64,000 nucleotides of DNA. Origin: Capitulum mitella. Taxonomy: Eukaryota; Arthropoda; Thecostraca; Pollicipedomorpha; Pollicipedidae. The stretch spans positions 27,210,307-27,274,306 of the forward strand of contig CP099842.1 in assembly GCA_030062745.1 (NCBI GenBank), in the 5' to 3' direction. Under the pieces are notes generated by a model. It ran no database searches and was not told where the DNA came from. It saw only the letters and a program-made list of their open reading frames with translations. This document shows positions 34,601 through 46,001 of the stretch, piece by piece (the first letter of the stretch is position 1; the number at the start of each line of letters is the position of its first letter). The position numbers and the translations under genes are program-made.

Positions 34601-35523
34601 AGTGTGACCCGACGTGGTCTTAACTCAGATTGCCTGGGTCTTGCAATGGGTATGAAAGGGCACCTTATAACCGGGTGGTGCGTCTAGAACCACGAACAAA
34701 CAATAATCCGATCTAAAACTATACCGACAACACTATTTAAAACGGTACGGTTCAGATTTTCGGCATTTATGACCTCCTGGCCCTCGAGAACGAGATCACA
34801 GCTCAGTGACTTGACATGACATCAATTTGAAACTTCTAGGGCATGTGCAAAAGGGTGCAAAACTCAGGTAGCCGAAATTGCAGGCTATCCCATCAACTGG
34901 CTCAGCATGTTTTCCGGAAAAATCTGTGAGGAGGGGTTGTTTCAGCTTCCCTCCTGACTGAAAAGGGTTCATAAAGCGTTTGCGCTCTGCGCTATCTGGA
35001 GGATGGTTTTGTGTCAGTTTTAATGCAATGGGAGAGTCTACGGAATAATTTACTTTCTTAAATAGGTGACAATTTGACTAGTACTTGATATGTTACGTTT
35101 GGACTCTCGGACTACCAAACTACGTTTTATTTTTACAATGTGCCTCGCTAAACCCCCTTCTAGAGCCCGCATTTGATGCACTGGGATCGTATATGGATGC
35201 CAACGTGTTTTAGAAAGGGCATTAGGGATAGTCAATTAGTTTCACGGCTTTATTTGGAATGGTTCAGGAACTACGGGCAAAAAACCGGGATGGCTTTTTC
35301 CGCCGCGTTAAACTTCATGGCCCGGCTGGACCAGCCTGACGTTGGGGGTTTGTGACGCCATGACCAATCACAGAACGTTTCAGCCGGGCGGCAACAAGAG
35401 GTCTGAAAAGAGCAATTTTCATCGTGATTTTACAGTTCAAGCAACGGATTTGTAATAACGGAGTCAGAAATGACTAAATAACACGGAAAAATACCGAAAT
35501 GTTTCGGGAGGTCATTACTCTAT
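31669..35523. mobile_element. 3.9-kb insertion splitting repeat R copy 2
   Basis: In copy 1, GGGCCAATAG runs directly into CCGGGACGCAAACGG. In copy 2 these are separated by this segment. It contains a moderately GC-rich block (31790-32110), TTAA element 2 (33223-34449) and otherwise unrecognised sequence. No clear terminal repeats or coding domain identify the inserter, and it may be composite. Confidence 0.65.
33223..34449. mobile_element. TTAA element 2 with hairpin ends and AGGTCA half-sites
   Basis: Bounded by TTAA at 33223-33226 and 34446-34449. The left end reads CCCGTCCCCGACTGG followed by a G-run, the right end CCGACGGTCGTGCGCGGG. Each end carries a quasi-palindrome with arms G7CAGT and ACTGC7 around a 2-nt loop (about 33244-33267 and 34381-34404). 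The interior has TGACCTcAGGTCAGGTCAGG at 33365, TGACCTAAGGTCA at about 33549 and TGACCTGAGGTCAGGTCA at 33688-33705. No transposase frame was seen. Confidence 0.75.
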
Positions 35524-36146
35524 CGCCAGGACGCAAACGGCACAGTATGGTGCGATGCTGGCTTGGAAAGGGGACGGGCAGTTGACGATTAATTTCGACG
35601 GCTTCGGACCCAAACGGAGGTGCAGTTTGCACGTCAAGCGCGAGGTGCCTAATCGATTAACACCCTTCCTTGGCTGCCGCAAAACTACAGCAACCGCTGT
35701 GATGCTGAACATTAGCAGGGAGGAGCACGTGATACGTGTCATTCGATGCATGTGGCTGTTTTACATGCCAATAGCTTTAGCTTGGTGTGTGCGGGACGTA
35801 CGCGCCGAGATGTATTCGTTTGTAATCAGGCCTTGGGTTTGGGAGACGTTGATGCTGGTGGTGCCAAATTTTGTGGTGGCTGTAAAGTCACAAACGCCAT
35901 CCAGAACAGGCAAGATATAAGACATCAGTGACAAGATGCTACCGATGTGAGCGTGCAGCTTGTTGGAGTTGCAACCCTCCGTTTGCGGGAAGGTGCGCGA
36001 TCCATTTCTCCCTGCATGACGAGGACTGCAGGTGTCGTTCCACAGGGGTAAGGCTGGTATTACGCGGATGCACAGGTGTGCGTGCGATACAGAGCTGTGA
36101 TTTGGACACAAACCAATACTGTAAGGCATTGGCTTGTCTCTGGTTT
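35524..36146 (+). repeat. Repeat R copy 2, right half
   Basis: Resumes homology with copy 1 at GCCAGGACGCAAACGGC and follows it through CCAATAGCTTTAGC, GTGTGTGCGGGACG, AAGTCACAAACGCCATC, CATCAGTGA and CAACCCTCCGTTTGC to GCATTGGCTTGTCTCTGG. Confidence 0.8.
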
Positions 36147-39100
36147 TCTATGTCGCAATTAAGTTTCATGGAGCAACATTAGTTACCGTGACTGATAACT
36201 AATTTGAGAGAGCATTGGTCTCCAAGTTTTGGAAACCGCTATTTGGCGTGCGAGTCAGCTGGCATTCACCAAAAAAGGTCACGATGAGTACCAGAATTGC
36301 AAGCCATGCCTTCATCGCCTCGGCTATCTTTCGCCATAAAATGAGATGTTACCTGGCATTGCATAGTCGGATGTTGGATTCGAAGTTCATGAAACAGGGC
36401 CTGTTTAGCACAGGTTTTAATCACAAACACCACTAATAGCGAATCACGCGGACCAGTGTAATTTTGTGTAAAAATCGTCCAGCATCACATGGAGATTCTA
36501 TTATTCCGTAATAAGCAGGCTTCTCTGAGGCAGGTCACATGTCAGAGCAGTCTGAGGCCATTGATTCCTTAGACAATACTTCAAGTACTTTGGGAGAACA
36601 TCAGATATCAATATCGCAACAAGCATTCTGGAATCAGCACGTCACTTCCGTTCCGTTTAGTTGCCTAAATAAATGGCATTTGTCGAAGCATTAGATTTGA
36701 CATATCAGTGTCTTTGCGAAAGAAACTTGGTATGCAATACAGCACGACATTTAGCTTTCAAGGTGCATGTCGAAGATGCAGCAAGCCAATCCGAAAGCGA
36801 TGCTACTATTGAACAAATATTTCCTGCTCAAATGCGCAAATGAAATGAATTTTTCGCATTACATCCCAGATATTAATATGTATGTGATAACATCACGATC
36901 ATCTTCAATCTTAGATCCCGGCCGCGACAATGATTTTGTCGTTTGGCAATCAGTTCAGTTCAGATCCGTTTATTTGCGAATCTTTCCACCGTGTGGATTA
37001 TTGTCTGATCCTAGTCGTCATTAGAGTACGACACATGCGCAATAGTCATACAGATAAAATTAGGCAGTCCGACACGTTACGGAAAAAATGTGATTTCCAT
37101 ATCATTCCACCATACCAAGATAGAAAAGCTTTACACACAAAGACCAAAATGTACGAAACGTTTTTTCGCGAATATTTTGAAAATTCCACCACGGTTTTAG
37201 ATTTTCCAGAATAGAGTGGAGATTTTCTGATCCTCAGTTAATTTGAGGAAAACCCAAGGATTTTAGCCTGATGCAAGAACATTAGCACTTTGAAGCATTC
37301 CTTCGCTGTGCGGCCGGGATTATCTGACAGCTTGGCTGGCTGCACAGCTTGAAAAGCAGCTTTCTTAACACTAAACACTGCAGAAGAGAATTACATTGTG
37401 TGAACTGTTCAAATCACCCCACATCCACCGAAGGCCTCCTTGCATGACAAACTCTTGTCTGTCATTTCTAAATTAAGCAGCGCGATTACGATCTCCTGGA
37501 CGTTGCGACCATGTATGTAGTGTTTGACAGGGACCAGTCATTTCCTCCGTGCAATGTTCTACGCCTTTCGAAAAGTTCAATACTTTGAGAGTCGTCCGGA
37601 ATGTAAAGGAGGTGTTTTCCTCCTCTCCCGCTTTCGGCAACACAGTCCCTGCCATCTTCATCCCTGCCATCCCTGCTCTCCTGCCATCTTCATAATTCCG
37701 GCAGTCACATCACGTGCCTCTCAGAGAGCTTTGTGGGCGGCCAGTCGTCGGCTTAAACGCGTTCGAAAGCTTGGCGTGGCTGCACGGATTACCACGGCCA
37801 GCAAGTGAGGCCAGCGCATCGCTCCGACCTTGCGGTCCAGAATAGCCTCGGGCCAAGAAACTAGTCTGGCGGAGGGGCCTGACTGGGGCGTACCAGACGG
37901 TGTCCGACAGCCAGGGCACCCCCGCTCTTCTCGGCGCCCCGTTCCGGAGGCACCCGGCCTCTCGCTGCTCGTGACCCGCTCCCCTACCGCCGCCCATTTT
38001 CAGGTACCGAGATGCAGGCCCGGGTCTGTGCCACGGAATCTGACGAGGACGATAGTCCGAGGAATGCTGATACCAGGCCCGGTCCGACACGTGCCGGTCG
38101 GGCGCGGGACGACTCTGGACACGGTCGCTGACTGAAAGTTCAAGCATATACGGCATCTGTACTCCTAGTTTAAACGTACCATAGGAATTCCTCATTGATT
38201 TTTCACGAAGCGATGCCTTGTTTTGGAACTGCATGTACTGTCTGTTTTACCGACCACCAGAAGTGCAACCAGGATTTTGCGTAAGAAGGGTCCAAGTTTG
38301 AAATAAAAAGGCTGTATATCACATATTTTTATCATTTTGTTGCAAACATGGAAAAATTGATAGTATAAAATGGTACAGCTCGATACTTTCAGAATAACAC
38401 TGCTTCACTCTTTGATTTAAACGTTCAGTCTTTCAAACAAATCATTTGTGGATGTGTGATTAAAGCCAATTTACAGAAACCTCTGCCCAAAAAGGGGATC
38501 AAATGACCTTCCTGATCCGTATCCTGGCTACGTTGGTGCGGACCCCTGTTACCGGCAGAACGTCTGAAAAAAAACTCCAGTGGATGAGGGTTTGAAGAAA
38601 CAGTAAAAACTCGTCATAATATCACAAAAGCTGTCAAAGCTAACGCCTCGACACGTGAGCTATCTCTACGCTCTCTTGGCCTGCAAACCCACGTTTCGAG
38701 CTATCTCCGCTGTCTCTGCTCTTCTATCGGCTGCAAAGCCAATACCCACATCTCCGACATCTTGCCCTCTGCCGACCTGGAAACCGCTGCCCTGATCGCC
38801 GGCGCCGTCAGCTGGCGCTGGCTGGCGCCCGGGCAGCGGCTGGCATTGCGTGCTCGGCGTGCACCTGACGTCACTGCAGCCGGTGCGCTCGCTTCTGATC
38901 CGGCGCCGAGCCCGCGGGCGGCAGCTCCCCCGCCCCCCTCGGCCTAATCCAGGGGCGCGCCGCCGCCTCCAGGTGGTCGGGGCACGCGCCATGTTTGGTG
39001 GGCAGCGGCGGCTCATGGTCCGCGATGGCCCGTGCCGGCCCGTGTTTGTCTCCGGGCGCGGCCGCCCCGCCCGCCGCGGGAGCGTCGCCCTGCGCCGGCC

Positions 39101-42100
39101 GGCGCTGATCTCAGAGCCCTCACTCTCGGGAGCGGGACTAAGTCGTCGTGACATTGGCCGCGGCAGGACGCGCGGGAGCCGGACACGAGAGGCCCATGTT
39201 TGACTCTGACTCGCCGCGCGGGATCAGCCGTCTTCGCGTCGGCGGCTGACGCGGCGGAAACTGACTGTGCCGTGTTCACCCGGCGTCTGGCTGGGAGGGA
39301 CGTCCCGTCCCCGGTCTGGCGCAAACCGGGATGCCGGCACCGGCCGATACCGCCTGCAAGTTGTTCAGAACAAGATCTACGCGTGCTCACTGAGCCCCTC
39401 GCTTTTGTCTGGCGTGACCCACGAGACGGCTTAGGTCAGCTTTGAGCTGGGTTAGAATGGTCTTAGTGGGAGTGTGTGCATTCCAAACAGAAACGCATGA
39501 CGCTTGAAGTCCCCCGGTTCCTTGTGAATTCGTTTTCGGCAAGTCCTAGAGAACCATCTAGGCTAAGGTTTTGCCATGCTATTCCAGAAGGTCAAATTAC
39601 CCTTCATGCCTGAAAACAGGAAGATTTTGCTCGTTTGCCACCCCAGTATCGTTTCCGATAACAATGGTATTATCGAACAGGTTCAGATGACACCCGAAAA
39701 GTGTTGTCTTCATTTCCAGCGCAGTGGCGCAGTTACCATGGGTCGATGACACCATAACTTTTCTGCCAATGCTTCAATGTACTTCTTGTTCTTTAAATTG
39801 ACAGTTTCTAATCGTTTTGTCAACCTTGGTAGAACAAAAGCAGGTTGGCCAATATGGATGACGTTTGCTGTGGTGCAGCAATACAGGTTTGCCTTTGTTG
39901 TTAAACCAGAGGACCTCCATCGAACTCAACACCTTACGTCAACATTTTGCACTTGGTGCTGCTCGAAGTGTGGTCAGTTAAACAATATCCGTTCAAATTC
40001 TGCTTGCGTTTGTTCATGGTAACAAGTCTCCAGTTCTCCACTGCGCAATGTTGGGACGTCTTACTGTCGCAGCGGTGTTACATCACCCAGAAACCATAAG
40101 GTTCCGACTGACAAGTGTTTCGTGTGTAAGTTACCAAGAATGCGATTATGAGTTCTCTGTCCCTTTTTCATTGCGGTCGTCGTTTCCATGTTTCCTCTGA
40201 TATTTTTAATACCTGAAACCGATCTTGCTAGATTCTGCAAATCTGCTGAAATGCCGCCTTCATTCTTCTTTTATCACATCATTTGTTACGGCGTCCAATT
40301 CTTGCGTCAAGTGTTGTCTCTGGCCAGGTTTTTGTCAGTCATCTGCATCCGCCCCAAGCCTGCGGCTCCGGCCGGCAGCCTCAGTCTTCGTGCTCAGTCG
40401 GCGAGGGCTGCACGTGCTGACAGTCGCAGGATGTGCACGAAAATCGGCCGACCGCGGCGGCACGTGGTTGGCTGACACAGCAAATAGCCCTCACACGGCC
40501 TGCATGCCCTGTCTTTAAAGGGATGGATCCATGTTACATCTGTTCCATTCAATGATGAATCTCCTCTGCCTGTGAGTTGGCACTTGCGCGAAATTATTCT
40601 CTGGATGTTCTTAGCAAATACTAAATGTCAGTTAAGTACTCTTGCTCTTCTACGTAAGTCTCAATGAACTCAGGAGAGTATACTGGATGCTGCTATTCGC
40701 GGCCTTGCGATTCGCGGTTTCATGCATTCGGAGATTTTTAGAGGAGAAATTTACTTTTGAAAATCACAGGAAGATATCATGCATTCTACCGTATAAACAA
40801 ATGTTATTCTTTTTCCTCAGAATGAGGACTTGCTTCTGATTGGTTCTAGAAGTAGGGTTCCTTTGCATACGCCTAAACATCTTGTTGCTCCCTATGGTAT
40901 GGCCGGGCAAAGGCCGGTCCTAATCATAGACCCACGATAATTTTTGATCGGTGAATACTGTGCACTGTACCCAGTAAGACTTGTGTAATAATGAATTTAT
41001 GTATTTGTGCAATTTTTTAGGAAGTGTTCCTGCTTAACTGTGCCTTAAAATGCATTGACTGATCTCGTAGAGGGTCTGCAGGTAATGGGAGTAACTTAAA
41101 CAGCAAAATAGTGGTTTTGGCAGGTAGCTTCGGCCTATGTGCAGGTTCACCTCATTTGCGGATGGTTCAGTACATAACCCTCGCGAATAGCGGGGGTCCG
41201 CTGTAATCATCTATGCATGCAGCAACGTGCCTGTGCACAAGGATTTTCAGGAGGGGTTTGCTGTTCGCCGGATATCACGCAGCACTGTTTCCGGAATTCA
41301 TTCGTCGAATTTGGTCCCGCAAAACGTGTTGTAGACGTCATCAAGAACACATCTCTCTGCTTCACCTTGACAGGGACTGAGGAGACGGCAACACTCAGGT
41401 GCATTGTGGTATACTCATGTGCTTTGTGGTAGTCACGTCAGTGGTCGTCTGGCATCAAATGAAAATTTAATGACACTGAGATTCCATTTGGCATGCAGGG
41501 ATGGAACTTTGATATATTCTAGAAGGACATATGCCCTTCCACCCAAACTGCAGAGATTTGACATGGATCCTGTGGACGTTGACTGGACAAATGGGCTCCA
41601 AAACCTTACTTGCCCCCTCCCCTCCCCAATCATTTTCGAAAAGTTCCGTCCTTGCTGGCACGCATGTGTAGTGCCGTATCGATAGCTCAGTTTTCCCCAA
41701 TATTCCCATTCATTAGTAGTAAGTTTATTACAAAAAAATCCTCAGGCACAGTAGTCGCCACACAGCCTACTGTGGATAAAAAGCATCACACACTACACCG
41801 CACACACTTCATAACACAACATCACAACTCGAGCGATCGTACACGGAGACTCTGTTGCGACGATCATATCCGTAGCCTTAGACACTAACCACCTACAGAC
41901 GTTACGGACGCTTCCCATCAAATGAGAGGGCAAGGGAGAAGGGGAATGGGGGAATGCAGCTCGTGCAGCGAGTACGACACCACCGACAAAAGGCATCTCG
42001 CATCCATGTAGGCGCCGCCGCGGCCAGTGCCACTTATCCGCGAGTCACAAAGCCGAGCAGTGGAACCCCGTCCCGCCGCTAGCCGGAAGCCAAGGACCCA

Positions 42101-44376
42101 CAGTCAGGACCATCGTCCCGGAGCTGATACCCGCGGGCCGCCACCGCAGGCACCGCCACTGCCACCGCACTCTCAGGGGAGTTAGTTCCATTCTTGCGAG
42201 CAGAGACAAAGAAGAAGCTGACTGTAGAATTTGCAAGCACAAAAAACAAGATTTATACCCTGTACGGACGAGAACTCAAGCCGCGTCAGCGACGTGTCGA
42301 GTTCGGAGGACCCTCGTCAAGCACGTCGGTGGCTTGGTCGGTGGAGCCTCTGCCACTGCTTTCCACCCCGCAAATGTGGGTTCTCGACTCATCGGCGCTT
42401 GTTCTTTCGCCTGCAGATCGCTTGACAACTGGTGTATAGACGGAGACACCGGCTACCGCGTGACCGCGCCGTATATATCGCCAAGTCAAACTTTCACTTC
42501 AAAATTGTGCCATTAGCGCGGCATTGCGAGATCGGCTGTGGGGATGAAGGTTCATGCAACAACTATTGCTCAGAGTAAGCGCTAATTCCAAAGCAATGTA
42601 ATGCATTTGAATTATATTTACATAAAATGCTGTACAGCATGTGGTAGTCTGTTGGAAACCTAACTGTGAGCATGATCCTTTTTCAAAGATTTAAAATCAC
42701 GCAAGCGTTGCCACGTTTCACGCTACTGGATCATATCTTACGAAAGCATGTGCGCGGCGTCCCACTCCGCTCGATCCCCCGCGGCCCCTTCGTGTGGGTC
42801 GCATCCGTGTCACGACCGGTCCGGGGGGCGGGCGGCCCGGCCGGCAGTAATCCCGGCCGAAGGATGTCCCCGTGGGACGCGTGCGCGGCCGCGCCGTGTC
42901 CGCGGCCGTCGGCGAGAGGCGCCGGACGGCTGCGCGGCCGGCCGGTGCGCGGCCGGCCGGTGCGCGCGGACGGCCGGCCGGACCGCAGGTACCGGCCGCC
43001 GGAATTCTGCCAGCAGGCGGCGTTGAGTCTGAAACTGCGGGGCGGAGTTCTGCTGCCGTGCTTCATGGACGAGCGATGAGGACCGCGAGTTTGCCGTTCG
43101 GGAAATAGGTTCGATTAGGCGCTCGGCATAGCTTTGACCATGTTCCACCGCGTTATCTGATTGGCAGGTGGTGCTGAGTCACGCTGCATTCTGATATCAT
43201 CGTGCGGCACAGCTGAACACCTGTAATTGACAACGTTCCCATCTTTCACGACTCTCCCTGTCAATGTGCCGCGAGTATATGCATTCCCTGTTGCACAAGA
43301 CATCTTAGGCCTGTAGAACATCTCATCGCTATTCTGAGTTGCTTGCCTTGGTTGCTTTACTCTTACACTGAAAAGCTGTGCCAATATCTTTGCGGTGGTT
43401 AGAACAGCGGGTTCAAAATCCGCCGTACGTCAGATTTATTGACAGCAGATGCCGTGCAATAACGAGAATTCGTCCGACTCAACGCCGTCCGTTAGGATGA
43501 CATCTGGGGACGCACGATTGCGTCAGTCAATGCGACGTAAGATAAGGGTTTCACAACCATATACATATAAACTATACCCCTGAAGGGTGGGGGTCACGGC
43601 TTGTATACCGATTATTGTTAGAAGCCACTGGATGTTCAGTACGAATCAAGCAGAAACCGCTGCAGACAAATCAGACTTGGAGCTGATATGCGTCATCTTG
43701 ATAGTTCCATAAATTCATCCATCAGATTTACAGTTTACACTCGTGTTTATCACAGCAAATTTGGATTTCATAAACCATGGAACTTCTTTGGCTTAAAACT
43801 TAATCCTCACATTGTTGCCTGCATTCATCCGCCGTGTCCACAGGTCATGAATGACACTGGTCTTCAGTGATTTTAACAAGACTTCTGAAACATTCTTTTT
43901 CTGCAGTTGTATATTTTGAACTACTCTGCTCTTATTTTGACTAGTTAATGCCAAAATTTTTCAGCTTTTAGACATCCTTTTCGCGCCTGTTTAATTAAAA
44001 CGCGAATGTGAAGAACATATAATATATTAAGTCCTACATGCCGATACCACGAAAACGTTCTCAGTTGCCTTTTTTGAAGCAGCATGAAGTCTGTCATGGC
44101 AATCGCGATTTTGCTGTCATGCAATAATCGAATTTCGTTAACCAGTTGCTGCTGATCATTTAACCTTGCTTTTCCTAAGCGAGAGCAGCATAGAAAGCGT
44201 ATTTTTCGAAGATCGGTGAAATAAAACAAGTGTTCTGAGAGCATTAACCCACCCACCAACAGGATGTGGCTTTCCTTGGCCAGCATTGGGGTGTCTAGAA
44301 TCCCTTTAGAGGTGCGGCCATCCGGTTACATCGCAGCTTGATCAGGAGAGAATGCAACGATAATTAAAGGAAACAC
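36147..44376. other. Gene-free stretch with two GC-rich islands
   Basis: CpG-rich blocks at about 38790-39350 and 42760-43050 carry low-complexity frames on both strands, the second with a repeated GCGCGGCCGGCCGGT word. Elsewhere the sequence is AT-rich and no gene, domain or known repeat was recognised. Confidence 0.35.
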
Positions 44377-44405
44377 GTTTAAAACACTCAAAGGGTGTTT
44401 TAAAC
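44377..44405. repeat. Small inverted repeat
   Basis: Arms GTTTAAAACAC and GTGTTTTAAAC around a 7-nt spacer. Confidence 0.8.
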
Positions 44406-44636
44406 ACCCAGAATACCCAAAGGGTACTCAGAATGTCAGAAGATGGGTGATATTGATAGAGTGCCTGTGACGCCATACAGTCACACTCAAAGCACAATAA
44501 AAGAAACAGAAATTAAAATGTTCTCGCTCAATCCCAGTCGTACATAGGAATGGATGCATACGCAATCCATGTTATAGGTGTGTTTGTTTGCCAAAATAAT
44601 TGGTAAGAACGTATCGTTTAAAACTTCTACACGTTT

Positions 44637-46001
44637 TCAATCCTATTCTCGGAGACGGTATCGCCCATCCGACGGGGGGAAGGGGGATTCGCCCTCCCTG
44701 AGATCTCAGGAAATGCGCTTCCGGTTTTATCACAACAAGCCGCAATCGATTTGCCATGACGTAAATCACATTTTTATAAAAAAAAGTTTAGAAATTTTGA
44801 AAGAGGCGGATAGGGGAGAGCAAAAAGTCGAAATTAGAGACATCTGCGGACCTCTTATAACTCCGCTGTTTATGGACCGATTTTAATGCAATTCACACAA
44901 ATCGAGAGCTTATGGGTGAAAAGTTTACCACAGGTCCGTGCCTTTGAGAAAATTTGTTGGCTTTCACAGAATTTCGAATATGGGAGGACTGCTTTTCAGA
45001 ACCTGAATAGAAAAAAGTTAAGAACTTTTTAGCTTTTACTAGCCATTTGCACTGAAGAAGCACAAATCATATTACATTGTTTGTATAATGTTAGCTTAAA
45101 CCCGCCAGGGACATGAAAAAGGGGAACTGTCATGGTCACATATCCATGAGATCAACCTATGACCTTTTACCTCAAATGACTTCCAATGACCTCAGTCACA
45201 TGAAATAATCTGGGGTGCATTTTATGTTGTTTGCAAACGTTTCCAGCCAGTTAAACTGACTCTGGTTGTAAAATTAATATTATCTTATATTATCATTATA
45301 AATATATTACATATATTTAATAATTGCATTATATTTTAAATAATATTTATACAATATATTATATATTCATATAATATTATATATAATACATATAATACAT
45401 AGCACATTGATATTATAAAATTTACATTATTATTGAAATTAATATTATTACATTAATCGTAATCCAGTCTATGGCTACAGTAATACAGCGTGTACGCGCT
45501 GACATTTTAGGCCACAGCTCTATGATCTGACCTAACATCAGTGTGAAACATGGTACACAAGTAGAGGACATCCATCTAGGTATTACTTACTCCGAGTTTC
45601 GCATGGAGAAAATTAGCGCCAAATTTATTAATACAAAACCAGATTTTGACTTCTGACCTTGACCTGACCCCATGAAGTCATCTGAGATCAACGAAATTAT
45701 TTCGCATGCTTGCCCATTTATTGAACTTAACAACCACATATAAGTTCTTACTTAAAAACGTTGTCTTTGGCAGCCATTTTCCTTTTACCTTTAATAGGGC
45801 CAAAAATGGTCTGAGGTGCCCCCAAAAAAACATTGCCTGACGTCGCGACGGAACAAAAAAGAAATATGAAATTTCAGCACAGTACGTAGAAAGATTAGAT
45901 AGGAAAAGTGACCGAGTTTTGAAAAGCTGCAACAAAAATCCTGGAAACGACATGCAAAAAAGGGGGGGGGGGACGGATTCCCGCACTGGAAATAGGGTTA
46001 A
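44637..46001 (-). mobile_element. TTAA element 3, family E, inverted copy
   Basis: Reverse orientation relative to the copies at 52614 and 58394. The right edge ...GAAATAGGG|TTAA (45998-46001) is the family start; the left edge TCAA|TCCTATTCTCGGAG (44637) is the family end with a mutated TTAA. Shared blocks include GCAATCGATTTGCCATGACGT, GGGACATGAAAAAGGGG and TTTTTGGCC-type words. The AGGTCA cluster is present in reverse (TGACCTCAGTCA to AACCTATGACC at about 45155-45200). About 190 bp of extra AT-only sequence lies inside. There is no transposase. Confidence 0.75.
45268..45460. repeat. AT-only low-complexity insertion in TTAA element 3
   Basis: Almost pure ATTATA/TAATAT sequence absent from the two other family members at the matching place. 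It explains the greater length of this copy. Confidence 0.75.

Noticed and set aside
43383-43440. tRNA gene around GGTTAGAACAGCGGGTTCAAAATCCGCC
   Set aside because: Looks like part of a tRNA, but D-arm, anticodon and T-arm cannot all be placed; no cloverleaf.
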